DNA of 64,000 bases from Atopobium sp. oral taxon 416 (GTDB lineage Bacteria; Actinomycetota; Coriobacteriia; Coriobacteriales; Atopobiaceae): positions 2,232,001 to 2,296,000 of the forward strand of contig NZ_CP072380.1 in the NCBI RefSeq assembly GCF_018128285.1. Reading direction: 5' to 3'. A program made the translations under genes and the position numbers. Every line of letters begins with the position of its first letter. The stretch's first letter is position 1. This document shows, in pieces, positions 17,205 through 29,472 of the stretch. The notes beneath the pieces are model-generated. The model ran no database searches, had not been told where the DNA came from, and saw nothing but the letters and a program-made list of their open reading frames with translations.

Positions 17205-18598
17205 TCCTGCCCACCGTTCAGAAAGCTTTTCTTCGGCTCTTGCAGCTCCTCAGGCCACGCCGTGTGAAGCGCATCAGCGGTCGGGTCATCACCTGCTTTG
17301 AAGTGATCCTCATCCTTCTCAATCAGCTTGACGCGCATCCCGACAGAGAGAGCGTGTGCCCACAGGCCTTCCGCCTGAGCCATGGTCTGTGTCGCCTCGG
17401 CGTCCTTCATCAGGCCTTCCGGCGTATAGGAAATGATCGAGGAGCGCTTCTGGAAGTCATAGACTCCCAGTGGATTGCTGAAGAGCGCAGTGCCGCCGGT
17501 CGGCAGCGTGTGGTTCGGTCCTGCCACGTAGTCACCCAAAGGTTCTGAGCTCCAGGGGCCGACAAAGATCGCGCCGGCGTTGTGGATCTTACCCAGAATC
17601 GAGAAGGCCTCAGGAAGGTGCAGCTCCAGGTGCTCCGGGGCAACCACGTTGACGACGTCGATCGCGGCATCCATATCGGTAGTGCAGACTGCGACGCCGT
17701 GGTCCAGACTCTTGCGGGTGATCTCCTCCCGCGGGCTCTGGACAAGCAGCTTTTCAAGCTCTGCGTTAACGCTGTCAGCGAGCTCTGCGCTGTCCGTCAC
17801 CAGGTAGCAGGTCGCCATCGGGTCATGCTCCGCCTGCGCCATCAGATCTGCAGCGATGACGGTAGGATCTGCCGCGCCATCGGCCAGCACACAGACCTCA
17901 GAGGGACCGGCGACCATATCGATACCAACATCACCACTCACTGAGCGCTTGGCAGCAGCCACGAAGGCGTTGCCCGGGCCTACGATCTTGTCGACCTTCG
18001 GCATGCTCTCAGTGCCGTAGGCCACGGCGGCGATAGCCTGTGCGCCGCCGACAGCGTACACCTCATCCACGCCTGCGATTGCCGCGGCAGCAAGGGTATA
18101 GGAGGAGATCGTGCTATCCTTCTGCGGCGGGGTCAACATAGTGACGCGCTTCACGCCGGCGACCTTGGCAGGGATCACGTCCATCAGCACGGTGGAGGGA
18201 TACTGGGCACGTCCGCCCGGAACGTAGACTGCAACCGTGGCGAGCGGCACCATCTTGACGCCCAGGATCGTCCCGTCGTCGGTCGTAGTAAACCAGGAAT
18301 CCTCACGCTCCCGCTCGTGGAAGTCACGGATCTGCTTATACGCTTTCTTGATGGCAGCCAAGAACTTGGGATCGACCTTGTTGGGGGCGTCCTGTATGAC
18401 CTCGTCGGGCACACGAAACTGCTTCGGGCATACTCCGTCGAACTTGAGACAGTAGTCCCGAACTGCTTTATCTCCCCCTTCGCGCACCGTGTTTACGATG
18501 TCCTGGGCAAAGGTGACGACTTCAGGAGCGAGCGCTCCGCAGCGTTTCAGATCCTTGTCTGTCAGTTGCTCTCCTCGGGCAAGTTGCACCAATCTCAT
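17201..18598 (-). CDS. hisD: Histidinol dehydrogenase
   Basis: A 465-residue HisD performing the last two oxidations to histidine with NAD and zinc. Typical blocks are [42 protein letters not shown] and [14 protein letters not shown] (the last with Zn/catalytic residues). Near the C-terminus, [14 protein letters not shown] is conserved. It starts within the hisZG stop (ATGA overlap) and ends in a four-base overlap with hisC. Confidence 0.97.
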   Translation of the reverse strand: MRLVQLARGEQLTDKDLKRCGALAPEVVTFAQDIVNTVREGGDKAVRDYCLKFDGVCPKQFRVPDEVIQDAPNKVDPKFLAAIKKAYKQIRDFHEREREDSWFTTTDDGTILGVKMVPLATVAVYVPGGRAQYPSTVLMDVIPAKVAGVKRVTMLTPPQKDSTISSYTLAAAAIAGVDEVYAVGGAQAIAAVAYGTESMPKVDKIVGPGNAFVAAAKRSVSGDVGIDMVAGPSEVCVLADGAADPTVIAADLMAQAEHDPMATCYLVTDSAELADSVNAELEKLLVQSPREEITRKSLDHGVAVCTTDMDAAIDVVNVVAPEHLELHLPEAFSILGKIHNAGAIFVGPWSSEPLGDYVAGPNHTLPTGGTALFSNPLGVYDFQKRSSIISYTPEGLMKDAEATQTMAQAEGLWAHALSVGMRVKLIEKDEDHFKAGDDPTADALHTAWPEELQEPKKSFLNGGQE

Positions 18599-20262
18599 GC
18601 TTTCTCCTTTTCAACACAGGCACGCAGGCGCTCCTCAAGTTTCTGAATCCTGGTGTCGCAGCGATAGGTCGCCGGCCCCGCAAAGAAGCGGGCTGAGCAG
18701 TTCAGTACATCGTCCACCACAACCAGATCGTTTTCCCGCAAGGTCGTGCCGGTAGCGGTGATATCCACGATGCGGTCAGCCATACCTACGATCGGGCCGA
18801 GCTCGATATTGCCGTGCAGGGGCAGGATCTCTACCTGTCTGCCGATCCGATCATAGTAGCCCTGGGTGATGTGCGGATACTTCGTGGCGACCCGCTCATA
18901 ACCCCTCCAGGCGTAGGCCCAGTCGGTCTTTCCCTTGTTTGCGGCAGGCTCCGCCACCACAAAGCGGCAGGCCCCGTACTTCAGGTTCACTAATTGCAGC
19001 AGATCAACTTCAGATTCAATGATCGAGTCGTTGCCACAGATGCCACAGTCCGCCCCGCCATAGCCCACAAAATAGGGGGCATCCTGGGCACGGACGATGG
19101 TGTAATCGACGCCGTCCTCATGGATGATAAGATGGCGACCGGGATCCTTCAGCTTGTCGGTCGGCATCCCCGCTGCTTTCAGCAGCTTGACCGTATCCGG
19201 GAACAGGGATCCTTTCGGGATTGCGATGCGCAGCGGCCGGCTCTCAGAGGAATCCGCCGGCGTCACGACACCGGTATCTCCCATCTCACCCAGCACCTCT
19301 TGCAGGCGCTCCAACGAGAGCGCGAAGCCACAGGCGCAGGTATCAGGCATGCCGAAGTGTGTAAGCACCGCATCATAGCGACCCCCGGAGGCTAATGAAG
19401 CCGTGATGTCCTCGGAATAGGCCTTGAAGATGATGCCCGTGTAGTAGTCGAAGGAATTGACGATCGAGAAGTCAAAGAGGAGCTTTCGTTGGTCAACCAG
19501 CGGCTTCAATTCGTTTGCAAGCTCACGGAGCTCCTGAACGCCCCGTTTGTCTGTGTCCACCCCTGCGGCATCCAGTACCTGGTCAAGTTGGTCGAGTGCT
19601 TCGATCCCACCGGTCAAGCGGGGAAATCCGTGCAGCGCCTGGGCGACTTCCTGGGGAAACCCCACGCAGTCGATCAGTTCGTCTAAGCCCACCAGGTCAG
19701 AGGCGTGGACCAACTGCAATACCCGATCAGTGAATGCTTGGGTAGGTGCGCACGCTTCAAGTAAGGCTTTGAGCGGCATCACGGAGCCCAACACGATGTG
19801 CCAGGCCGGCACATGCAGGGCATCCAGGGTCTCCGCCAGAAGCGAGACCACTTCAGGTTCGGCTCTGCCGTCTTCCCCACCGATCAGCTCCACACCCAAC
19901 TGGGTGAACTGCCGAGGTTGGCCTTTCAGGTCCGCCTGCTCACGCATCACCGGTGCGGTATAGCGGAGGCGGAGCGGGAAATCCCTGCGGCTCTTGTGGG
20001 TCGCCACCATACGGGCGATCGGCAGTGTCAGATCCGGTCGCAGCGCGAGGATCTGAGAGTTCTCTGCGTCAAAGAGCTGAAAGGGCAGGTTGTCAATGTG
20101 GCCCGCCTGCTCAAAAGTGGAGCGCATCTCCAAAAGCGGGGTCTCCACCGGCAGGTAGCGATGGGCGGCAAAGGTCGTTTTCACGCGATCTGAAATACGC
20201 TCCCTCGCCTGTGCCTCTTCCGGCAAGATATCTCTAAACCCAGGCGGTGTCTTTGGTGTCAC
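18595..20262 (-). CDS. hisZG: Fused HisZ-HisG: ATP phosphoribosyltransferase regulatory and catalytic subunits
   Basis: A single 555-residue frame joins two usually separate proteins. Residues about 1-325 are HisZ, a histidyl-tRNA-synthetase paralogue (PPGFRDILPEEA, LRPDLTLPIARM, YYTGIIFKAY, LASGGRYDAV). After a short Ser/Glu linker, residues about 340-555 are short-form HisG (RIAIPKGSLFPDT, PRPP loop DITATGTTLREN). Short HisG needs HisZ for activity and histidine feedback, so fusion would fix a 1:1 ratio. I prefer the GTG at 20262, preceded by AGGGGAG at five bases; the ATG at 20286 has no ribosome site and overlaps a TATGAT -10-like hexamer. First gene of the his operon. Confidence 0.92.
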   Translation of the reverse strand: MTPKTPPGFRDILPEEAQARERISDRVKTTFAAHRYLPVETPLLEMRSTFEQAGHIDNLPFQLFDAENSQILALRPDLTLPIARMVATHKSRRDFPLRLRYTAPVMREQADLKGQPRQFTQLGVELIGGEDGRAEPEVVSLLAETLDALHVPAWHIVLGSVMPLKALLEACAPTQAFTDRVLQLVHASDLVGLDELIDCVGFPQEVAQALHGFPRLTGGIEALDQLDQVLDAAGVDTDKRGVQELRELANELKPLVDQRKLLFDFSIVNSFDYYTGIIFKAYSEDITASLASGGRYDAVLTHFGMPDTCACGFALSLERLQEVLGEMGDTGVVTPADSSESRPLRIAIPKGSLFPDTVKLLKAAGMPTDKLKDPGRHLIIHEDGVDYTIVRAQDAPYFVGYGGADCGICGNDSIIESEVDLLQLVNLKYGACRFVVAEPAANKGKTDWAYAWRGYERVATKYPHITQGYYDRIGRQVEILPLHGNIELGPIVGMADRIVDITATGTTLRENDLVVVDDVLNCSARFFAGPATYRCDTRIQKLEERLRACVEKEKA

Positions 20263-20359
20263 AATCACTCCCCTGCTTGTAATCATATGGTAGGGTCACT
20301 TTATCACGCTAAAGTACCGCCCCAGCCTATCTGTAACATGCGCGCAATAACCGGACACG

Positions 20360-22021
20360 CTACTTGCGAAGTGCCGGGATAAAGCGGGCACAGACCCTGC
20401 GGATGATGCCGGCCTCAGGCATCTTGAGCGCCACCGCCCCACCGTAGGTGACGATGAGCGCCGGAATGCCGCCTGCCAGGCAATACAGGAAAGCTCTGCC
20501 CATCGAGGTCGTACAGGGGGCCACAAAGGTATTGAGGGCGGTCAGGATCAGAAAGCCGACGAGGGCGCCAGCTAAACCAAGGACCAAAGAGCGCAGGCTC
20601 TCAGCGATGATGCGGCGGATACCCAAACCTCCCAGGTTGTGCCACAGTTGGGCGACGCCGATACCATCGACGATCACATAGAAGATCGTGTTGCTCCAGG
20701 CCGGAATCATCAGGCCGTACATCGGGGTGCACACTGCCATGAACACCGCGCACACGGCGCCGGCGATCACGCTCGCACCCGCAAACAGGTTCATGTGGCG
20801 CATGGAGGAGAAGATCTTCTGCAGGAAGATGTAGACGCCGTAGACCGGCAGCGACACCGCGAGCACGCAGAGGAACTCCGCGGTCAGATTGATCTCATCG
20901 AGCGAGAAGCTCCGGCCGGACATCACGGTGATCAGAGGCTGTGAGAAGACGATCAGGAAGAGCATCATCGGGATCAGCATGAAGAGGATCTGGGAGATGC
21001 CCTTTGAGACACTGCGGCGGTAGCCCTTGATATCGTGCTTGGCAAAGAGGTCGGAGATCTCAGTGAAGAGCGCCGTGGTCAGCGGCACTGCCAAAATTGA
21101 ATACGGCAGCGTGTACCAGATACGGGCATAGTAGGCGATCGAGGAGCCGGAGACTGAGGACTGCATCTCGTAGGAGGTCTCGAAGGAGGTTGTGACAAAC
21201 ATCACGATCGTGCAGATAAAGGACGGGATACCGATCGAGAGGGTCTCTTTGATCTCAGGATCGTGCCAATCGATGTGGAAAGTGAGCCTGACCCCTTGCT
21301 TGTGCAGGGCCGGCAGCTGAACGAGCAGCTGGACCAGCACGCCTAAAGGATTACCGAGGCCTAAGATCACCAACGCTAAGCCGGGATTTGACATCTCAAA
21401 GACGATATAGAGGACAAAGGAAGCGATCGTCACAAAGTTGTTGAAGATCGGGGCTGCGGTGCTCCAGAAGTACTCGCGCTCCGCATTCAGGATGCCCGAG
21501 ACCACCATCGAGAGCGAGTAGAGCATGATCTCGATCGCGAAGAACCTGAAGAAGTAGACCGACAGGTCGAAGTCAACGTTGGTCGCCGAGAAGAGCTGCG
21601 TCCATACGATCGGAGCCGCGAAGATCACCGAGGCGAGTGAGAGGCCTCCCATGATGAGGAGGGTAAAGGAGAAGAGGTTCGAGGCGTAGGCATTGGCACC
21701 TTTACGCCCAAGCCGATGCTTGACGCTCATGTAAACCGGCAAAAACGCGGTCACGAGCATGCCGCCCATCACGAGCTCATAGAGCAGGTTCGGGAGGTTG
21801 TTCGCGATCGTATAGCAGGAGGCGAGCATCGTGACGCCGACCGCGTAGGCCTGCGCCCAGGTCCTGAAGAAGCCGGTGATTCTGGAAACGATAATCAGCC
21901 CGCTCATCATCGCCGAGGATCTGCCGACTGACTCACGGGTCTTGGCTTCTTCCTCAGCACTTTGGATCGTCTCTTCCTCATTCACAGGGGACTGCGTTGA
22001 GGTCTGGTTGTTGTCTGCCAT
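20360..22021 (-). CDS. murJ: Lipid II flippase MurJ (MviN family)
   Basis: A 553-residue polytopic membrane protein of the MOP superfamily, with a charged N-terminal tail of about 40 residues followed by the family start SGLIIVSRITGFFRTW, NLPNLLYELVMGGMLVTAFLPVY and some 13-14 hydrophobic segments. It would flip lipid II across the membrane for peptidoglycan synthesis. I chose ATG 22021, which has AAGAGGGG five bases upstream, rather than the GTG at 22027. It overlaps or abuts ybaK and sits 97 bases before the his operon. The lytic transglycosylase and FemABX genes nearby are also wall-related. Confidence 0.93.
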   Translation of the reverse strand: MADNNQTSTQSPVNEEETIQSAEEEAKTRESVGRSSAMMSGLIIVSRITGFFRTWAQAYAVGVTMLASCYTIANNLPNLLYELVMGGMLVTAFLPVYMSVKHRLGRKGANAYASNLFSFTLLIMGGLSLASVIFAAPIVWTQLFSATNVDFDLSVYFFRFFAIEIMLYSLSMVVSGILNAEREYFWSTAAPIFNNFVTIASFVLYIVFEMSNPGLALVILGLGNPLGVLVQLLVQLPALHKQGVRLTFHIDWHDPEIKETLSIGIPSFICTIVMFVTTSFETSYEMQSSVSGSSIAYYARIWYTLPYSILAVPLTTALFTEISDLFAKHDIKGYRRSVSKGISQILFMLIPMMLFLIVFSQPLITVMSGRSFSLDEINLTAEFLCVLAVSLPVYGVYIFLQKIFSSMRHMNLFAGASVIAGAVCAVFMAVCTPMYGLMIPAWSNTIFYVIVDGIGVAQLWHNLGGLGIRRIIAESLRSLVLGLAGALVGFLILTALNTFVAPCTTSMGRAFLYCLAGGIPALIVTYGGAVALKMPEAGIIRRVCARFIPALRK

Positions 22022-22023
22022 GC

Positions 22024-22510
22024 TCACCCCTCTTGCACGATATCGACGAACTTCGCTCCCAAAAAGTTGGCGAGCTCCATCGGATTGAGCCTAAGGCCTA
22101 AGCCGCGGCGGCCACCGGAGATGCCAATAATGTCGAACAGTTGCGCCGTTTCGTCAATCAGCGTCGGAAATTTCTTTCTCATGCCGACTGGTGTGCAGCC
22201 ACCCCGCACGTATCCGGTGACTGCCTCCAGTTTCTTCCAGGATTCCAACTCAAGCGATTTCTCATTGGTTACTGCCGCCGCTTTCTTCAGATCGAGCTCT
22301 TCGGCGACCGGGATGCAGCACACCACGTGGTCGTGGTTGGGCGCCACGCACACGAGTGTCTTGAACTGAGAGTCCATATCCGCTCCGGTCTGCTTTGCCA
22401 GGCGTACGCCTAAGCCCCGGGAGATGTCCTCTTCCTCCCCTTCGACCTCACGGACCGTGTATCTGATATGTGCCTGATCAAGCTCGCGCATCGCGTTGGT
22501 CTTCGCAACC

Positions 22511-22524
<14 letters not shown>
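22024..22524 (-). CDS. ybaK: Cys-tRNA(Pro)/aminoacyl-tRNA deacylase, YbaK/EbsC family
   Basis: A 166-residue protein of the YbaK single-domain editing family, which hydrolyses mischarged Cys-tRNA(Pro). Seen are the KTLVC and VVCCIPVAEELDLKKAA strands, the catalytic-lysine type segment KKAAAVTNEK and the GYVRGGCTPVGMRKKFPTLIDE block that is diagnostic of the family. It overlaps the uvrA stop by 14 bases and is followed at once by murJ, so the three genes are probably cotranscribed. Confidence 0.93.
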
Positions 22525-25426
<2,902 letters not shown>

Positions 25427-25735
25427 GCTACCCTCTTCAGAAAAAACTACGGATCCGACCGCCCAGTCGGTATCCGATCTCACATGTTTCTATCTCAGTT
25501 ATCTATCTTCTCTATCCTACCAAGGAACACTCGTTCCCGAAAACAATTCACGACACTAACCAAACCCCATGTGCGGATTTTCCATCGCGTATCTGCAGCA
25601 AGCATACAGACCTGAATGCGACAGAAGCACCCAACGGCCGCTCAGCACCTCAGCTGAACGACAGCGGCAAAACCCACCCCGAGGCGGGTATAGTAACCAT
25701 GTTTTTGTAGTACCGATAAGAGAGGAAAGCAAGTC
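25427..25735. promoter_or_regulatory. Divergent promoter region between uvrA and mrp
   Basis: A 309-base region with no gene. It holds the LexA-type box at 25525-25536. On the plus strand a TATAGT hexamer (25690-25695) could serve as the -10 box of the mrp operon, 40 bases before the start codon, but no good -35 was seen. Confidence 0.4.
25525..25536. promoter_or_regulatory. Putative LexA (SOS) box upstream of uvrA
   Basis: The sequence GAAC-ACTC-GTTC matches the core of the Gram-positive/actinobacterial LexA operator (GAAC-N4-GTTC), with one further flanking symmetric pair (G/C). It is 99 bases before the uvrA start in the 309-base divergent region between uvrA and the mrp gene. A second copy sits before uvrB, which supports function. 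Confidence 0.6.
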
Positions 25736-26599
25736 GTGCCACTTTCTAAAGAGGAACAGGACCAAATCAAGCAGGAGATGGACACCGCTATGCACGGTGA
25801 TAAACAGCAGCAGTCTCCGCTTTTCCCGTTGAATGAGCATTCCCACATCAAGCATGTGATCGGCGTCATGTCCGGCAAGGGAGGCGTGGGCAAGTCACTC
25901 GTGACCGGCATCTTAGCGACGCAGCTCTCCCGCCACGACGCAAAGGTCGGCATCATGGATGCCGATATCACCGGCCCCTCTATCCCCAAAATGTTCGGCC
26001 TCGATGATATGCTCGCGGGTGCCAAGGACAACAACTTAGTGCCGGTCACCACTCAAGGCGGCATCAAAGTGATGTCCACTAACCTGATCCTGCAGCACAA
26101 CGATGACCCGGTGCTCTGGAGAGGCCCGATCCTCGCCGGAGCCTTAAGACAGTTCTGGGGACAGTGCGACTGGGGCGATATTGACTTCCTGCTCGTGGAT
26201 ATGCCGCCGGGAACCGGTGACGTCGCGCTGACCGTCTTCCAGTCCCTCCCGATTGAGGGTGTCATCATCGTCTCCTCCCCCCAGGACCTCGTCCAGATGG
26301 TCGTGGGCAAAGCCGTGAGGATGGCGAAGATGATGAAGATAGCAGTGCTCGGGCTCGTCGAGAACATGGCCTACATCGAATGCCCGCACTGCGGCGAGAA
26401 GATTGAGCCCTTCGGCCCGAGCCGCGCTAAGGAAACCGCCAATCACTACGATATGGATTTCCTAGGTCAGCTCCCGATCAACCCCGACTTCTCTGAGATG
26501 TGCGATGAGGGGACGATCGAAGAGAAGCTGCCTCGAAATCTCCTTCCTGACGGTATCGCCGCTATCCTCACCTCCGCAGAACTGATGGGAGAGCGCTGA
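25736..26599 (+). CDS. mrp: Mrp/NBP35-family iron-sulfur cluster carrier ATPase
   Basis: A 287-residue P-loop ATPase of the MinD/Mrp group. The deviant Walker A GKGGVGKS is at about residues 46-53; VDMPPGTGD and the metal-binding pair CPHC (near 217-220) with a C-terminal SRAKETA block are typical of ApbC/Nbp35 scaffold proteins that bind and transfer Fe-S clusters. The start is GTG at 25736 with AGAGGAAA upstream. It leads a three-gene plus-strand cluster with two flavoproteins; Fe-S delivery to those particular enzymes is not shown by the sequence. Confidence 0.92.
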   Translation: MPLSKEEQDQIKQEMDTAMHGDKQQQSPLFPLNEHSHIKHVIGVMSGKGGVGKSLVTGILATQLSRHDAKVGIMDADITGPSIPKMFGLDDMLAGAKDNNLVPVTTQGGIKVMSTNLILQHNDDPVLWRGPILAGALRQFWGQCDWGDIDFLLVDMPPGTGDVALTVFQSLPIEGVIIVSSPQDLVQMVVGKAVRMAKMMKIAVLGLVENMAYIECPHCGEKIEPFGPSRAKETANHYDMDFLGQLPINPDFSEMCDEGTIEEKLPRNLLPDGIAAILTSAELMGER

Positions 26600-26603
26600 T
26601 CCT

Positions 26604-27827
26604 ATGGGCAGGCCCAAGAGACGCAAAAAAGAGCAGCAGAAAGACGAGATCATGGCAGCCGTGAAGGTCGTGGTCCCTGATTCGGCCGACATCGTAGTTA
26701 TCGGTGGCGGCGCTGCGGGGCTTGCAGCGGCAATCACCGCGGCACACGCAGGGGCCAAGGTCGTCGTACTTGAGATGGCTCCTAGAATAGGGAGGACCAT
26801 CCTCGCTACCGGCAACGGCCGCTGCAACTTCTCCAACCGCGACCTCGCGCCCGAGCACTACAACCACCCAGACTTTGTACAGCAGGTTATGGGACCGAAT
26901 CCCACCGATAAGGTGCTCAGTTTCTTCTCGGATTTGGGGCTTGCCTGGGCTGAAGAGGAGGGCCGGCTCTATCCCCTCTCACGACAGGCAGAAAGTGTCA
27001 GACAGGTCCTCCTCGCACGTTCCCGGCGCGAAGGAGTGATCTTAGCTTCCGCCCATCGATGCCTCTCCTTCAGTTGGACCAACGACGAGTGGCATCTCGA
27101 CTTTTATGGACTCAAGAGTGCATCTGATGTTGAACATACATCTGCCCACACTATTATTTACACAGCGGGTGGTGAAGTGCCGCCCGAAGCGGTTCCAAAA
27201 GAAGTAGAGTTCATACCCCCAACACCGGCCCTGTGCCCGCTTGCCTGTGAGGGCTTGCCCTTCAAGCAGCTCAACGGACGACGCTTGCACGCACAGGCAC
27301 AGCTGATACGCGACACAAAGGTTATCGACGAGGAGTCAGGAGAATTCCTTTTTCGCAGCTATGGCCTCTCCGGCATCGCGACCTTCAATCTGTCCCGTAA
27401 AGCACAGCCCCATGACCGAATCGTTCTCGATGCCGCGCCGGCCTATACACAGCAGCAGGTGATGCATCTCATTAGCCTTGCGGGAAGCTCCCAGGGAGTC
27501 TGTGATCCCATCTTGGCCGAATACATCGATCAAAAAGCCCGCTACAAAACCGCCAAAGCGGCTCATCTGATTAAACATCTCACGATGGAGATCACCGGCA
27601 AGGCTGATACAGACCATGCACAGATCCATCGCGGAGGCTTCGCAGTGTCTTCGTTCTCTGCTGAAACCCTCGAAGCAACAGGGGCACCCCGCTTCTACGC
27701 AGCAGGAGAAGCCCTCGACGTCGATGGGGATTGTGGAGGCTATAACCTGAGCTGGGCCTGGTTGAGCGGTATCCGCGCGGGGCAGGCTGGCGCAGAAGCG
27801 ATCAAGAAGGAGCACCCGGATGCTTGA
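26604..27827 (+). CDS. FAD-dependent oxidoreductase, HI0933/YhiN (BaiN-like) family
   Basis: A 407-residue flavoprotein. The Rossmann motif VIGGGAAGLAAA (about residues 31-42) and the family-specific ATGNGRCNFSN block are clear, as is the C-terminal GGYNLSWAWLSGIRAG stretch that closes the FAD site. Family members are cytoplasmic flavoproteins; the natural substrate of most is unknown, with bile-acid and tellurite/other reductase roles reported for some. The N-terminal 16 residues are very basic and an internal ATG at 26652 is an alternative start. It starts four bases after mrp and overlaps the next flavoprotein by eight bases. Confidence 0.88.
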   Translation: MGRPKRRKKEQQKDEIMAAVKVVVPDSADIVVIGGGAAGLAAAITAAHAGAKVVVLEMAPRIGRTILATGNGRCNFSNRDLAPEHYNHPDFVQQVMGPNPTDKVLSFFSDLGLAWAEEEGRLYPLSRQAESVRQVLLARSRREGVILASAHRCLSFSWTNDEWHLDFYGLKSASDVEHTSAHTIIYTAGGEVPPEAVPKEVEFIPPTPALCPLACEGLPFKQLNGRRLHAQAQLIRDTKVIDEESGEFLFRSYGLSGIATFNLSRKAQPHDRIVLDAAPAYTQQQVMHLISLAGSSQGVCDPILAEYIDQKARYKTAKAAHLIKHLTMEITGKADTDHAQIHRGGFAVSSFSAETLEATGAPRFYAAGEALDVDGDCGGYNLSWAWLSGIRAGQAGAEAIKKEHPDA

Positions 27828-29472
27828 GGCACAAGGGATATCGATAGCGATCCATCGTCTCGATGGAACACGCAAGACCGAAGTCGTACTGTGTCAGCAG
27901 ATCCTGTGTAAGAAGTTCCATCTGACGCAGGCGGATCTCACCGGCTTTACGATGAGGCGGCGCTCGATCGACGCCCGCAAGAAAAACGATATTCACCTCA
28001 CCTATACGGTCCGGTTCAACCTCGCGGGAGGCAGCCATGCAGAGGAAGCGCTGCTGAAGCGCGTCTCCCCCAAGCGTGGCCGTATCACCCTCAAACTCGT
28101 TGAAGAGAAGGAGCCACAGTTTCCCACCAACCTTGGGATCGCGCTTCCTAAACGTCCCTGTGTGATCGGCGCCGGTTGTGCCGGGCTCTTCTGTGCATTG
28201 ACCCTTGCCGAAGCAGGGCTCTCTCCTCTCTTGATTGAGCGCGGCGACGATGCGACACGCCGTACAGAGAGCGTCGAGACCTTCAACGAGACCGGAACCC
28301 TTAATCCCGAAAGCAATATCCAGTTCGGGTTGGGCGGTGCCGGGACCTTCTCCGATGGAAAGCTCAACACCGGGACAAAGAACCCACTCCACCGTTTAAT
28401 TCTGCAGACTTTCGTGGAAGCCGGGGCCCCTAAAGATATCCTCTACGATGCGAAACCGCACATCGGGTCAGACATCCTGCCCGCCGTCGTCACACACCTA
28501 GCAGAGCGTATTGAAGATGCTGGAGGCACGGTCCTCTTCAATACCAAGCTACTTGATATCGAGCTCACCCAAAACCGCAGTCTCTGCGGCGTCAGCGTGA
28601 GACGAGGCAATGGACGCAAGGAGACGATCCACACCTCGCACACTATCCTCGCATGCGGACACTCTGCACGCGACGTCTTTTCGCTGCTTGCGGAGAAAGG
28701 GGTCTTTCTCGAACGCAAGACTTTTGCGATGGGCGTGCGTATCGAGCATCTGCAGTCCACAATTGACAGGGCCCAGTACGGTTCGGAAGCCGGAAACCCG
28801 GTCTTGGGTGCCGCTCCCTATAAGCTCGTGGCACATCCAAAAGAGGGCCGAGGTGCTTTCAGCTTCTGCATGTGCCCCGGTGGGTCAGTGGTCGCCGCCT
28901 CAAGTGAGGTGGGTGGTGTCTGCACCAATGGACAGAGCCTCGCGGCACGTTCCGGTACCAACGCAAACTCAGGATTGCTCGTCAATGTCTTCCCCGACGA
29001 TCTCGTCGGGGATGATCCGCTCGCCGCTATTGGGCTACAGCGCTCCTGCGAACGGAAAGCCTATGAGCTGGGCGGCGGTGCCTATCGAGCACCTGCGCAG
29101 TTGGTCGGTGACTTTTTGGCAGCCAAACCTTCTTCAGGCCCCGGAAGCGTCAAGCCGACCTATCCGCGTGGGGTCGCCTGGGGCGAGATTGACGGCTGTC
29201 TCCCCTCCTACATCACCGATACCCTACGTCTCGCAATCCCTCTCTTGGGGCACCGACTGCACAGGTTCGATGAATATGATGCAGTCCTCACCGCGCCGGA
29301 AACGAGATCGAGCTCCCCGGTGCGGGTCGTGCGTACAAAAGAGGGCCAGTCGGCCAACACATCTGGCCTCTGGCCCTGTGGAGAAGGAGCAGGCTATGCG
29401 GGTGGCATCATGAGCGCCGCAACTGACGGAATCCGCATTGCGCAGCAACTCATCGACACCCTCGCGCACTGA
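27820..29472 (+). CDS. Uncharacterised FAD-dependent dehydrogenase (COG2509 type)
   Basis: A 550-residue protein. The first 90 residues form the small N-terminal domain of the COG2509 family (RRRSIDARKKNDIHLTYTV), followed by the FAD motif VIGAGCAGLFCAL (about 110-122), the FGLGGAGTFSDGKLNTG segment and a C-terminal CGEGAGYAGGIMSAATDGI block. The reaction is not known. Start ATG 27820 has AAGGAG seven bases upstream and overlaps the preceding flavoprotein, so the two are translationally coupled. Its TGA stop directly abuts the uvrB stop on the other strand. Confidence 0.87.
   Translation: MLEAQGISIAIHRLDGTRKTEVVLCQQILCKKFHLTQADLTGFTMRRRSIDARKKNDIHLTYTVRFNLAGGSHAEEALLKRVSPKRGRITLKLVEEKEPQFPTNLGIALPKRPCVIGAGCAGLFCALTLAEAGLSPLLIERGDDATRRTESVETFNETGTLNPESNIQFGLGGAGTFSDGKLNTGTKNPLHRLILQTFVEAGAPKDILYDAKPHIGSDILPAVVTHLAERIEDAGGTVLFNTKLLDIELTQNRSLCGVSVRRGNGRKETIHTSHTILACGHSARDVFSLLAEKGVFLERKTFAMGVRIEHLQSTIDRAQYGSEAGNPVLGAAPYKLVAHPKEGRGAFSFCMCPGGSVVAASSEVGGVCTNGQSLAARSGTNANSGLLVNVFPDDLVGDDPLAAIGLQRSCERKAYELGGGAYRAPAQLVGDFLAAKPSSGPGSVKPTYPRGVAWGEIDGCLPSYITDTLRLAIPLLGHRLHRFDEYDAVLTAPETRSSSPVRVVRTKEGQSANTSGLWPCGEGAGYAGGIMSAATDGIRIAQQLIDTLAH

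Noticed and set aside
20262-20359. Histidine leader peptide or T-box before hisZG
   Set aside because: The gap is under 100 bases and has no run of His codons or T-box sequence.
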